Positions 34,315-45,805 of a stretch of DNA of 64,000 bases are shown here, piece after piece. Source of the DNA: Phocoena phocoena (Eukaryota; Chordata; Mammalia; Artiodactyla; Phocoenidae); contig NC_089232.1 of NCBI RefSeq assembly GCF_963924675.1, positions 46,850,522-46,914,521 of the forward strand, in the 5' to 3' direction. Numbering within the stretch: the stretch's first letter is position 1; every line of letters starts with the position of its first letter. Position numbers and translations under genes: made by a program. Below the pieces are notes generated by a model, which was not told where the DNA came from, searched no databases, and saw only the letters and a list, made by a program, of their open reading frames with translations.

Positions 34315-34900
34315 TGTCAAGGTTCAGTCAGGAAAACAGAAAGCACAGCAGTTACTGTAGCAGAGAAAATGTTAATATAAATAAATATTTAGTCAGGTAT
34401 TGAAAACTAAAAATGAAAAAAAAAAGAAACTCAATTTTTACAGAAATTGTAAGTTCTGTACAGAAAGCAGCTACTCATCCTTAAGGTGGGGGAAACAAAG
34501 GAAAGCAGCTAAGGTTGGCCTAGCCCTCTGAGGAACGGATGTTTCCCTGCTGGTGCATGAGGAACTAGGAGAATGACTCAAATAGAGCTGGGACTCAGAC
34601 CTCAGAGGAAAGAGTTGTAGGCTTTTGGATGCTTCTGTCTCTAAGAGCATGTGATGCACTGGTAGTAGAAATGACAGAGAAACTGAAAGTTAACTGCAGC
34701 AACTGGAATCAATTGTGTTTGCCAGGAGGAAGAACCATGGAAGGGGTGGTGGAAACAAGAGGAAACTAACAAAAATGAGCAAACCCCATATCTTTAACCC
34801 TTCTCCAGTAATCCAGTCTCTCTCTAGCACCCTCTATTGACAGAATTTAAAATGGAGCCAGTTGGTAAAGGAGACATTTGGTTTGCTGTCCCTACACTAG
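34315..34900. other. Unassigned interspersed-repeat-like block
   Basis: Words such as AAGGTTCAGTCAGGAAAACAG at the left, and CAGTCTCTCTCTAGCACC with AAAATGGAGCCAGTTGG at the right, look like parts of a dispersed mammalian repeat I cannot name. There are no coding features. A 62-residue minus-strand frame lacks any family match. Confidence 0.4.
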
Positions 34901-35403
34901 CATCAAAGGGGAATATAGATGGGTGGGTTTGAGGTTGAGAAACAGTAATTTAATAATTCCTACATACTTTTTCTCTCTTGATCTACTAGTTCATCATGTG
35001 ATATCTGTATAAGTAAAAAACCAAATATATATGTCAGTGTGTGTGTATATATGTGTGTGTTATGAAAATGTCTGGAGTCATAGGGTTTACAATGTAGTAA
35101 ATACATTTCTTTTTTATGTGCAATGTAGTAAATACTTTTGAGGGAGTACAACATTCTGGAATTTATATATTTTTACAATTTGACAAGGATTTCATCAGTT
35201 TGAAAAATGATCAAAGCAAACTCAATTTCTCTTGTACGCTCATACAAAGCAATTCAATTATTTTTTTTTTTCTTAGGAACAAAATACTTACATGTTATTG
35301 TTAAAACTAATATGAAAATCTAATGATTACCATATAGTCAAAAGGCCACCAGACAGAGACAAAGGTAAAAGGGAGAGATTAAGAGTTAAAAGAACTGGGT
35401 TTT

Positions 35404-36091
35404 GGGGACTTCCCTGGTGGCACAGTGGTTAAGAATCTGCCTGCCTTACCCTTCCCCCTCCCCATGTCCTCAAGTCCATTCTCTATGTCTGTGTCTTTAT
35501 TCCTGTCCTGCCCTTAGGTTCATCAGAACCTTTTTTTTTTTTTTAGATTCCATATATACGTGTTAGCATACGGTATTTGTTTTTCTCTTTCTCACTTACT
35601 TTACTCTGTATGACAGACTCTAGGTCCATCCACCTCACTACAAATAACTCAATTTCATTTTTTTTATGGCTGAGTAATATTCCATTGTATATATGTGCCA
35701 CATCTTATATGTATACATATAGCTGATTCATTTTGTTATACAGCAGAAACTAACACAACATTGTAAAGCAATTATACTCCAATAAAGATGTTGAAAAAAA
35801 AGAATCTGCCTGCCAATGCAGGGCACATGGGTTCGATCCCTGGTCTGGGAAGATCCCATATGCCGTGGAGCAACTAAGCCTGTGCGCCACAACTACTGAT
35901 CCTGTGCTCTAGAGCCCACGAGCCACAACTACTGAAGCCCGTGTGCTTAGAGCCCGTGCTCTGCAACAAGGGAAGCCACTGCAGTGAGAAGCCCTCACAC
36001 TGCAACGAAGAGTAGCCTCTGCTTGCCACAACTAGAGAAAGTCAGTGCACAGAAATGGAGACCCAAAGGAGCCAAAAATAAATTAATAAAT
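35404..36091 (+). mobile_element. CHR-type SINE, long form, split by an L1 insertion
   Basis: The SINE head lies at 35404-35445 and its body resumes at 35815 after an L1 insert and its duplicated target. The SINE's own target duplication AGAACTGGGTTTT lies at 35391-35403 and 36092-36104, which shows that both halves are one element. The body carries the long-form features: repeated ACAACTACTGAAGCCCG units, then a GAAGAGTAGCCTCTGCTTGCC block. Confidence 0.94.
35446..35799. mobile_element. Twin-primed L1 insertion inside the SINE
   Basis: 35446 to about 35708 is L1 in antisense, from the G-rich 3' UTR tract (seen as CCCTTCCCCCTCCCC) back into the ORF2 C-terminus (CTCTAGGTCCATCCACCTC). From about 35709 the sequence is L1 3' UTR in sense (TGTATACATATAGCTGATTC, CTCCAATAAAGATGTTG) with a short A-tail. 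The 15-bp duplication AAGAATCTGCCTGCC, which is SINE sequence, flanks it at 35431-35445 and 35800-35814. The source L1 is the same subfamily as the 12.7-17.7 kb and 55-59.8 kb elements. Confidence 0.93.
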
Positions 36092-36104
36092 AGAACTGGG
36101 TTTT

Positions 36105-36867
36105 GATAAAATATTTGCTAAATGTAGTGAATATGGAATGTGGTATTAATCACTTTTTCAGATCCTGTTTTTTCAGCTGTTATATGACTTAGCTAGAGAA
36201 GATGATCCTTAAAGCCTTCTTTGGTCCTAATATTCTATGTACATCTTCTCCCATAAAACAAAGAAGCGGGGTTTATTTGTTAATTAATTAATTAATTAAT
36301 TATAATTTGAAATAAGGATTTCAGGTAGTCATTTCTGGGCCTTGGAAAGTTGGTGAATAACATAGCTATACTGTTCTGAAAAGTTCACTTTTGATATTTT
36401 TAGCTTCTTATTCATACCTATATTTATCTTTCAAGCTACTTGGTGGTGTCATGGCATATTTTCATTTTCCCTTCTGAATTGACCACAAATGAGTAACTAG
36501 AATGGCTACAAGATGAATAGTTAGAATGACTACAGGTGAATCACTGGAGTGACTACTGTAGCCATTCTCTGGCTTTAATGAAGGTATTTAAAATTATTCC
36601 TAAAGGTCAGACAGATGTCAAGACCAAAATTAAGTAATATCTGCTGCTAACCTGTTATTTTATGGTCTATTCTTTTTACATATTTCTTTAAATATCACCT
36701 TAAAGAATAAACAGAAAAGTTTTCTTATCAAGGACTAAATAAAACACTTAAAAATTAATGTTAAGAGTTGTTTTGGGTAGAAATAGACACAGGCAAGCAA
36801 TTCCAACTGCAACAATTTCACAGTTTTTCTAAATCTGTTGTTAAGCTACAGGAGCAGATCTACATTT
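36105..36867. other. Anonymous sequence with (TAAT)n tract
   Basis: A TAAT tetranucleotide run lies at about 36281-36302. At 36485-36550 there are three partly similar phrases (GAGTAACTAGAATGGCTAC, ATAGTTAGAATGACTAC, ATCACTGGAGTGACTAC), a degenerate short tandem repeat of roughly 30 bp. No gene is seen. Confidence 0.5.
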
Positions 36868-37449
36868 CTCCTCAATTTTATTTATTTATTTTTATTGAAT
36901 TATAATTGGCATGCAATATTATATTAGTTTTAAGTATACAATATAGTGATTTGATATTTTTATGCATTACAATATGATCACCATGATGTCAATTACCATC
37001 TGTCATATACAGTTATTACAATATTATTGATTATATTCCCTGTGCTGTACAATACATTCCCATGACTTACTTATTTTATAGGCGGAAGCTTGTACCTCTT
37101 AATCCCTATCACCTATTTTCCCATCCACCCACCCCCACCCCCTGTCAACCAACAGTTTGTTCTCTGTATCTATGAGTCTGTTTCTGTTTTGTTTTGTTTG
37201 TTCATTTGTTTTGTTTTTTTAGATTCCACATATAAGTGAGATCATATAGTATTTGTCTTTCTCTGACTTATTTCACTTAGCATAATACCTTCTAGATCTA
37301 CTCATGTTGTCACAAATGGCAAAATTTCATTCTTTTTTATGGGTGAGTAGTATTCCATTGTATATAAATACCACATCTTTGTCCATTCATCTGTCAGTGG
37401 ACACTTAGGTTGCTCTCATATCTTGACTATTGTGATAGTGCTGCAATGA
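36868..37449 (-). mobile_element. 5'-truncated L1 3' end, antisense
   Basis: The plus strand is the complement of an L1 3' UTR and ORF2 C-terminus: ATTGAATTATAATTGGCATGC, TGTGCTGTACAATACATTCC, GATTCCACATATAAGTGAG, GTATTCCATTGTATATAAA and TGTCAGTGGACACTTAGGTTG, ending at a sharp 5' truncation near GTGCTGCAATGA (37449). Its subfamily differs from that of the young L1s in the window. Confidence 0.9.
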
Positions 37450-40290
37450 CTGTTAGTTTTATCTTGTTGGTAATAAGAGAATCAATCCCACTGATAAGAA
37501 GACATTTAATCCCATACACTGTGATTAAATCCAAAACAAGTTTATGTGAATTTATATTAAACATATATTTATAAGTCACCTGCACTGCAGTATCTTATTT
37601 ATAACATATTTTGTGTTGTTTTCTTTGCTTGTATATCTAGAATTATTCAAGAAGTACACAAGACACATTTAATACCTAAAACAGTTGAACCTAAATATCC
37701 TTTTCTTTTAACACTAATGCAAATATCTATCCTTTTACTTAGAGGAAATGAGATGTGGTCACTTATGATCTGTGAGTCACTTATCATTTGCATTTTCCAC
37801 TTCTTCCTGGATGATTATCTGCTTTTAAATGATATCTACTGCTTTGAAATCCTCTGTGTATTTTAGTGTTCTTTTCTTCTAGTCTTTTAGTACATATTCA
37901 GTTGTTTTAGTAAGAGAGAAAAAAAGTAATCACAAGCTATGACTGATGAAAATGTCACCTACTGAACCACTTACATAAATGGTATTTATATACTTTCTAC
38001 ATATACAATAGATAGAGTTTAGGAGGAACACAATGATGGAACAAGGAAATGATGACAGGGTAAAAGATGTACTCTGTGAAAGGTTTGTGAACAAATGGGT
38101 TTTCAAACTCATCTACATGTCAACAAAATATATATAAAAAAGAATGTTTTGAACAAATGAAAAGCTCTAAGCAATAAAAAAGCATACATAACAATCCGCA
38201 AGAAAATTAAATATGCTTCCTCAAGACCACAAATTCCTGCTTTCTAATTTTAATTTTATTTAAATTTGTTTTACCACTCTCAGTAAACATTTCATCCAAA
38301 AGCTATTGCAATTTTTTAAGAAGTTCAAAGTATTTCCTTATGGCCAAAAATACTGAGAAAATGCTCCTAGTTTTGTTAACCATCTTTTCATACTTGCCAT
38401 ATTGGTAAAGAGGGAGAGGAGGAAAAAAATAGATAAATACATAATGTTGCTGCTAGGTACCTGTGTTAGTCAAGGAAAACTAATTTTTATAACAATTTGA
38501 AACCTCTTAAATGTTTTATGGCTAGTCTTTTACTTAGGAGAGGATTCAGCAACTAAGGCTGTTTCTTCTAATGGCTCTGTTGTTCTGTACGGCCACTGGA
38601 CTTTTGACCTCTATTAAAGAAACATGTGAAGAAAGAATGAGGAAAGTCTTATTGGGAAATATTATGGTCCAGGTCTGGAGATGATGTTTATCACTCTGCC
38701 CATATTCCATTGGCCAGACAGCTGGGATATAAATTTTGACCGTCTGTCCAGTTCCTATGTTGATTCCACTAAATCTCAGTATTGGTAGGTAAATATTTCC
38801 AGAAATTTTTCTTAATGAGAAAACTAAATCTTGAGAACATGTTTATGGTAACCAGTTCTTCCTGTTTTGCCTGAGACTTCACTGGTTTTAAAACTGAAAG
38901 TTATGCATCCCAGGTACACCATCCTGTCCTGTGTAAATCAGGAGGGCTGGTCACTCTGCACACCAGGAAATTCTAGGGCCTGGATGTCAAGAGGTTGAGC
39001 TTGTTTCTGGGTCCACTACAAAAATGCTATGTCTGTCCTTGTGAAATTCACTTAACCCTTCGGGGTGTTAGTTTCGAATTTAGGATAAAACATTTCTTCC
39101 ATTTCTAACATCATGATTCTACAGGTGGTTGGGCATTCACAGGGGAAGGAAAGTAGCTAAATGCCCTGACCCTAAATATCCACAAATTAAAACAGAAACA
39201 ACTCTTGCCTTATTCACAACAGGGAATGCTGTAAATCAACTGTAACTGCTTTACACTTGGGCAGTACAAGCCTGCTATTCCTCCCCACTGGCCCACATGA
39301 GTATGTCTTCAAATTCATCCTCAAGGAATAGTGTGTGGTCTAGTCAACTGATAAGAAAACTGATCAAAGTTCCAAAACACTTGGAAAAAAGACAGAAAAC
39401 CATCATATTTGAAAAGGATACAGAAATTTACTTAGAATCATCTCTGAGATACCTTTTGAATTAGAGTATTTAAGTTCACTATTGTGTAAGAGGACAAAGT
39501 ATTTTTGTAATTTCTCTGACCTTCTCTGCATCATTATACCTCCAAATAAGATTCTTTAATAATGGCCTCAATGACACTTCAAGCTTCTGATTTCTCCCAC
39601 AGTGGAGTATAGGAGCTTGAAAATATTCAACCACTTTTGACCTAAAGAATCCTGCAGTTTCTTACAGTTTTGCCTATAACATGGCCCTGACACCACATGA
39701 GAAAAAGCATGAATGTAGAATCTAAAGAATGTGTGAAACAACATCATTTCTGATTTCTACTCCCATCAGAAAATTTGTAGATGCTGCCTCCCGTGTGAGG
39801 TAATGAGTTCCTGTGTGAAGCATAATTTGCATCATGTTTTTCCAGTGTGACTGAAACAAGAGAAACCTGTAAGGGCCAAAACGCATAAAATAAATAAAAC
39901 TGTGTGATCTGAAACTATAATGAAAATACACTAACAGGAATAGTTGTGCTGAGGACAGGTGATGTTATTGGTGCAAAGTAGGGTAAACAAAATTAAGAGT
40001 AAACTGATAACCTGGAAGGGTGTTAGAGTGGTCAAAACTCCAACTTGTTCCTAGAAGAATCAAACTAAAATTTTCTTTGAGGATAGCATACCTCAATTTA
40101 GACACCCAGGTTTTCAAAAGATTAAGAAATAAGATAAAGAAAAAAAAATTCAAAATCAAAAGAAATCACTAAAACAAAGGGGCAAATCAATGTTAGTGAG
40201 AATTATTAGTAATAAAAACAAAGGAGTTAGATATGCAAGCACTTCAGATAATAGAAATATGAGCCACGGAGTTAATTTAGACTATCTATG
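37450..40290. other. Anonymous sequence, no gene seen
   Basis: Nothing I can assign with confidence. Frames of 60-70 residues have no domain features. Part of 38620-39330 has phrases reminiscent of old transposon remnants (ATATTCCATTGGCCAGACAG) but cannot be named by eye. Confidence 0.45.
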
Positions 40291-41590
40291 CAATAATAAC
40301 TGCTAATACTTGGCACTCTTCTAAGTACATCACATATATTGACTAAGCCCATTTTACAGGAGAAACTGATTAATCTGCCACCTTTTGAGAGACTTCAAGT
40401 CACATACCTCCATTACTTATAGGAAATACAGTAGACACTTTTGGATCTCTACACAATTACAATGTACCCTCAACAACCTTTGATTTCACCTGGAGTGGCC
40501 TGATGCCATGCACGCTGAAAGTGTCTGCCTTCAAGATCCAAACAGATGTGTCTTCTTGTCTGCTTTAGGATTTTCTCTAAATCAATGAGATTTTTTGTTG
40601 TAATTCAACTTGACTGTAGGTGCAACCCAAAAGTTCAACAGAGGTAACATGCCCGGAGCTAAGTCTCAAACATTGGGGAATATAAGGCAGTGGATAAATT
40701 ATTCAGCTTCTCATACTGGGGAGGGCGAGCATTCTGAGGTGTATTCTACACAGTTCCCCAGGGGGTCCCCAGTGTGACTGAGCTTCAGTTATCCTCTGTT
40801 GGCAACAGCTTAATAAAGGATCCATATTGAATTTGAGATATTTATTATTCATTCAAGTGGAAATGTCGAATAGACTAATGACTATACAAATATAGAGAGA
40901 GGCATTGGCTGAAACTTTCTATAAATTTGAGAATTTGTTACTCTTTATTTCTCTATTTTGCTATTGAGGAATTTATGTTGTGCTCCGACTCTTGCTACTC
41001 AAAATGTGGTCCATGGACCTGCAGCATCAGCATTACCTAGGAAGTCATTAGAAAGGACTAACCTCCACCCCAACCCATCTACTGAATAAGAATTTGGATT
41101 TTTACAATATCCTCAGGTGTGTATTTTATACATTTAAGTTTGCAAAATGCTGCTCTGTACCTTCACTGTCCAATATGGCAGACAATAGTCACATGTGCTT
41201 TCTGAGATGTGCTATGAGTGTAAAATACACACCAGATTTCAAAGACTTAGTACGAAAAAAAAGTATATATTATAATGTCTCATTAGTGATTTTTATATTG
41301 ACTTTATATTGATTATATATAATATTTTGTATGTATGGGGCTAATAAATATATTACTAAAATTAATTTCCTCTCTTAGTAAATGTGGCTACTATAAAATT
41401 TGAAATAATATATGTAGCTCACATAATATTTATATTGGAAACTATCTTTCTAAGCCATGAAAGGCCGTGGAAATTAACATTAAGGAACTTATATTCTTTC
41501 TTCCCCTGTTTGTACGTGATTTGAACATGTTATCTTGGGGAAAATATATACTACAAATTGTCTTTGAATTTCATTTATCAGACTTTTGTT
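40291..41590. mobile_element. MIR-like and MER5-like fragments in anonymous sequence
   Basis: 40291-40420 resembles antisense MIR (CTTGGCACTCTTCTAAGTAC, CATTTTACAGGAGAAACTG). 40985-41150 resembles a MER5-type hAT element (CTCAAAATGTGGTCCATGGACC, TGCAGCATCAGCATTACCTAG, CATCTACTGAATAAGAATT). The rest is anonymous. A 72-residue frame at 41094-41312 starts inside the MER5-like part and is not a gene. Confidence 0.6.
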
Positions 41591-41790
41591 CAACTAACAT
41601 TGTGATGCACCAAATATCTGATAAGCATCTAACATGATCCAGTCACTGTGCTCTGGAGAGTTAGTGAAGAAAGTAAACAACGTCCCTTTCTTGAAGTAAT
41701 CTGTAGTCTACTATGTTAAGACAACAACTAACAAATCATGGTAAAGTGTAATGAGGAAAGAAAGCAGAGTTTGGGTTTAGAAACAGTTGA
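41590..41790 (-). mobile_element. L2 3' fragment, antisense
   Basis: Blocks resemble the reverse complement of the L2 3' region: AAGCATCTAACATGATCCAGTC, TGTGCTCTGGAGAGTTAGTG and TTGAAGTAATCTGTAGTCTAC. It is old and truncated. Confidence 0.5.
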
Positions 41791-43194
41791 CAGTAACATT
41801 TCTCAGGGTAATGTTACCATTGTAGATGGGTTCATAGCAGAGGAAATAGTTGCTTACAATGAACTTTTAGGTGGCAAGAACGAGAATGGGTGGAGGCAGA
41901 GGTATTCTCTCTGTGCTAACTGAAATCTTAATATAAAAATATCTCCTGCTCTCTCTGCTAGTAGAAATAGCAGTCTTGCTACATACCACATAGATATTAA
42001 ATGTGATAGTTTTTGTGTATAAGGAGAATAGAAATGATTTCTTGAGTTTTACTCCCTTGATCTTGGTGGATTCTTTCAAACTAGCATTTTCTCAGGAAAT
42101 ACAAGTTCTGTAGTTCATCTGCTTTGGAAGTCTAATGCCTTCAATCATTCACCTACTGGTCTTCAACTCATCAGTGGCTCCAGTGTTGTGCACTAACCTA
42201 ACTCACAGTGTGAATCATTTTTGGTGCATTAGACAGAAGCATTTACAGAACTTTCTGATGTTAGTATATTCCTTACGCACAATTTGATCGTTTCTAGAGT
42301 ATGATTTTTAAAAAATATTTTAAAGATAAGCCTCAATTTGGGATGAGGAGCTGATTTATTTCTGTTGTGATTAGATCACACACATCAGAATTTAGTGAGG
42401 AAATCCACATTGTCTTTGATTTAGACCCTATTTCCCAAAAAGACTTAGACAAAAAATACAAACCCTCCTAGAACAGATCCTTTGTGCCTTTAACCATCAT
42501 ACTGGTGAAGCTATACCTCTTTCTACTGGTTAAGGGAACACCTTTGGAAGGAAACTTGAAACTTGAAAACAATTGGTTTATGGAACATATGCATTTAACA
42601 TTTTCATTCATTCAGTTCCTTAAATTGTGGTAAGTTATTAGAGAACAATTCTTATGTTATTTTCCTCCTACTAGACAATAAATTGCTAAGAGTTCATTAA
42701 CAAATGGTAGGGAAAAAGCAAGGGATTCAGAAAATATGTAGAAAATCTTAAAACAAATGCTTTCCATTCTGGAATAAATAACAGTCATGTCTCAGATCAG
42801 TAATTGGACAAAAGGAGCCTAGAATCAAGTTACTCAAAGCATTTAGAATCTTCAGGAAGAAAAAAAAAAAAAAAGCTGGTGGTTACCATCCAGGATTAAA
42901 TGCTAAGGAAATTTAGAAAATCTCTAGGAAAACATGTCCCTGCAAATGAATTTATGTGAGTCTATGAAATAAAGCTGGTTCTGCCACTTTGATTAGCTTA
43001 TAGAAAATATAGAGTCAAAATCTGTGCTTAGCCATATTTATCTGCTCTTCTTAAGGCTGGGAGAATTTTTTCTCTCTGTTCCTGTTCAAAAAGTTCCATT
43101 TGTTTTTAATCCTAATTGTCCTGTTTTTCAGATTTAACTTTCAAGCTGCCTCAATGGAAGTGTGGGACATTTTATTTAAAACAAACAAAAAAAG
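41791..43194. other. Anonymous sequence, no gene seen
   Basis: No repeat or exon is recognised with confidence. Confidence 0.45.
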
Positions 43195-44310
43195 AACTCA
43201 GGAAATAAAGTGTCTCTGACTCCTGGCTCCTGACAAGATGGAAAAGAAAGGAGCACAGGAATCTGGCTCCTTTCCCAGAGCTTAATCCTGGAGATGCCAC
43301 AAAAGCAAGAGGGAAGTTGAACATTAAAACCCAGAGACGTAGAAGGTGGAAGGTTCCTGGTCCTGGGTTAGAAGAGAGCCAGAGGCACCAGTGGGGAACT
43401 AAGAAAAGAAGAGCATTATTGCTGTTCCTTTTTTTGCTTCAGGGTATCTCTGTTTACTTGTTCCATCTCAGACAAGATCAAAAAACAAAATAATCAGTGA
43501 AGGAAATAGGAGGATGAACTGGAGGATTACAAAACTGACTGTGCTGCAGGGCAAATAAGAAAAGATAGGGGTAGAGGGACGAGCCTCAGATTTTAAAACT
43601 TTCTGTTCATAACCTCCTCTTCTCTCAGTCATCTAGTTTATCAGAACGCAGGGGAGAAATCCTTGGGTGTGAGCAGTGTCTGGAGCAGAAGTACAGAAAG
43701 TCTCCTGATTGAGTATGGGTTGAGGGCAGGAAAATGAGTTTGCTGGTGAACTCAGGTTGTAAGGAAAGAGCATCTCCATTTTGAGGCACATTCCCCAGAC
43801 TCACTTCCTAAATTCACCTTGGAAGCTATAATTAAGAGTCTGGATGATAACATTTTTCCTGGGTCAGTGCATTCCCAGCTAATGCAGCTGCTATTTCCCA
43901 AAAAGCTATGTACTCACAGGACAAAATTAGAAATTTGAAGAATATGAAATGTAAAAATAAATAATTAATAAGAAGAAGAAAGAAAAGGAAAGGAAAGAAC
44001 AAAAAGAAAAATTAATTGAACAGACCTCCCCTGCCAAATCAAAATAAAGCATTATAATTAACCCCAGGCAGATAGGTAAGAATGATGGAACAGTGAAGCA
44101 GAAGTAAGCAGTCATAAGAATGAACGAAATGAAGATTACCTGAAAATTTAAATAGACTAAGAGCCAAGAGATCAAATGAATAATGAAACACTAACTTATG
44201 CTTACAAAAGATATCAATAAAATAATTCTGGGCCCGGATGTTTTTACAGGTGAGTCTTTCCAAAGTTTCTAAAAATAGGTAATTCCTTTCTCTTACACAT
44301 TGTTACAGAA
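43195..44310 (+). mobile_element. Very old L1 fragments, sense
   Basis: The start has the style of an L1 5' UTR (GACAAGATGGAAAAGAAAGGAG). The right end, 44230-44310, matches the ORF2 region around the PDGF motif in degraded form (CTGGGCCCGGATGTTTTTACAG, then GGTGAGTCTTTCC). The middle (43920-44220) is A-rich and L1-like. Large internal deletions must exist between 5' UTR-like and ORF2-like parts. Confidence in the 5' UTR assignment is modest. Confidence 0.5.
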
Positions 44311-44319
44311 AAGAGATAT

Positions 44320-44695
44320 AGTTATTTAGGGTTCTCCAGTGAAGCAGAGCCAAAAGTATGTGTGTATATACAAAAAGAAATTTATTAAAAAGAAATAGCT
44401 CACACGATTATGAAGGCTGGCAAGTCCAAAATCTGCCTTGTGGGCTGGCCAGATGGAGACCCAGGAGAACTGATGGTGCAGATGAAGTTCAAAGGCAGTC
44501 TTCTGGAGGATTTCATTTTGCTCCTCAGAATTGGAAGGGGGTGTCTTTTTTGTTATATTCAGACCTTCAAATGATTGGCTGAGGCCACCTACATTATGGA
44601 GGGCAATAATAATCCAAGGTTCCCAATTTAAATGTTAATCTCATCCAAAAGCACCCTCCAAGTTGACACATAAATTTAACGATCACAACAGAAAA
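44320..44695 (+). mobile_element. Dispersed LTR-like repeat of about 375 bp
   Basis: It starts TTATTTAGGGTTCTCCAGTG and shows the phrases GAAGGCTGGCAAGTCCAAAATC, TTCAAATGATTGGCTGAGGCC, ACATTATGGAGGGCAATAAT and AAATGTTAATCTCATCCAAAAG, ending AGTTGACACATAAATTTAACGATCACA. I recognise this as a widespread mammalian repeat but cannot name the family with certainty. The 74-residue plus-strand frame inside is an artefact. Confidence 0.7.
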
Positions 44696-44699
44696 AAAT

Positions 44700-45805
44700 T
44701 CAAAATACATGCAGCTAATTTAAAAAGCATGTTTGAAATTCAGATTTCTAACTAGATGAGGATAGCAGAGGAATAGAAAAGCAGAGGCTCTTTTCATTTA
44801 TGATAATAGATGTGAAATTTCAAGTAAACTATTAGCTTTGAGTGGTATTAAGAATGTTTAACGTGAGTTTAAATTAGAAAAATACCAGAGTTGCTACATC
44901 TTTATCCTAAAACAGATAATTACCATCAGAGGCAAAAAATATTTCACATGCTAAAGATAAATTTTGCACACATAAAAGCAGATACCAAGAATCTAAGTCA
45001 TCCTATCAAACATAAAGATTACATTGTTGGTGTTTTTTGACATCTACACATTGAAAGAATTTTGACAAATTGAATAGAAGGAATTCACATACCTAATAAA
45101 TAGTTTTTGTTTTTCTTTTACATTGATATAGAGCAAGGAATCTCCCTTTGGGTGATTAATCAGCTTACTCTAAGATCTTTCTTCAGGTTTTAGTTTATTT
45201 TTAATCAAATCTGGGTAAAAGGAGACAAATAGATTTCTTATTGAATATAATTTTTTTTTACAAAAGTATATGTTTACTTCTATGCTATTTGACTCCAAAA
45301 GTGTATTAAAATTTATCACATCCCCACATGTTTTATCCCTAGAATGCAAGCATGATTTAATGACTTGTTGAAGAATAATCAGTATGGAGGCTACAAAAAC
45401 CAAAGAATATTAGGGGACTTAGGACTGCAAATTGGGAGACACAGATTTGGGTAAAACTGAGAATGTTCTGGGAAAGAGAAAGAGTCAGGAGCTTATATAG
45501 GCAAAAGCCACAAGGTTGTTCATGAATTGTTTGATCCTGATGCAAGAAAGGAAATATCTGTCCTTGAGGGATAGGTTGTCATGAGTTATTCTAGGGCAAG
45601 GGTCCAATAAGTATCTTGAGTTTCTGGAATATTGTGCAGATGTTCTGGATGTCTATGTTAAGACAAAAAGTGGTCAAAGTTAAGATTCCATCTGGGTTGA
45701 GACATGCATAAGTCACACTTCCTCAGTGGCCTTCTGGCTCCATTTTAGAGAGCTCTTTTAGCAATACCAACTTCATTTTGATTTTCCTTTCACAGTCTTA
45801 AAATC
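44700..45805. other. Anonymous sequence, possibly an antisense LTR-like part
   Basis: The segment 45410-45795 has LTR-like phrasing in antisense (TTCTGGCTCCATTTTAGAGAG) but no clear ends. No gene is seen; frames of 60-77 residues lack family features. Confidence 0.35.
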
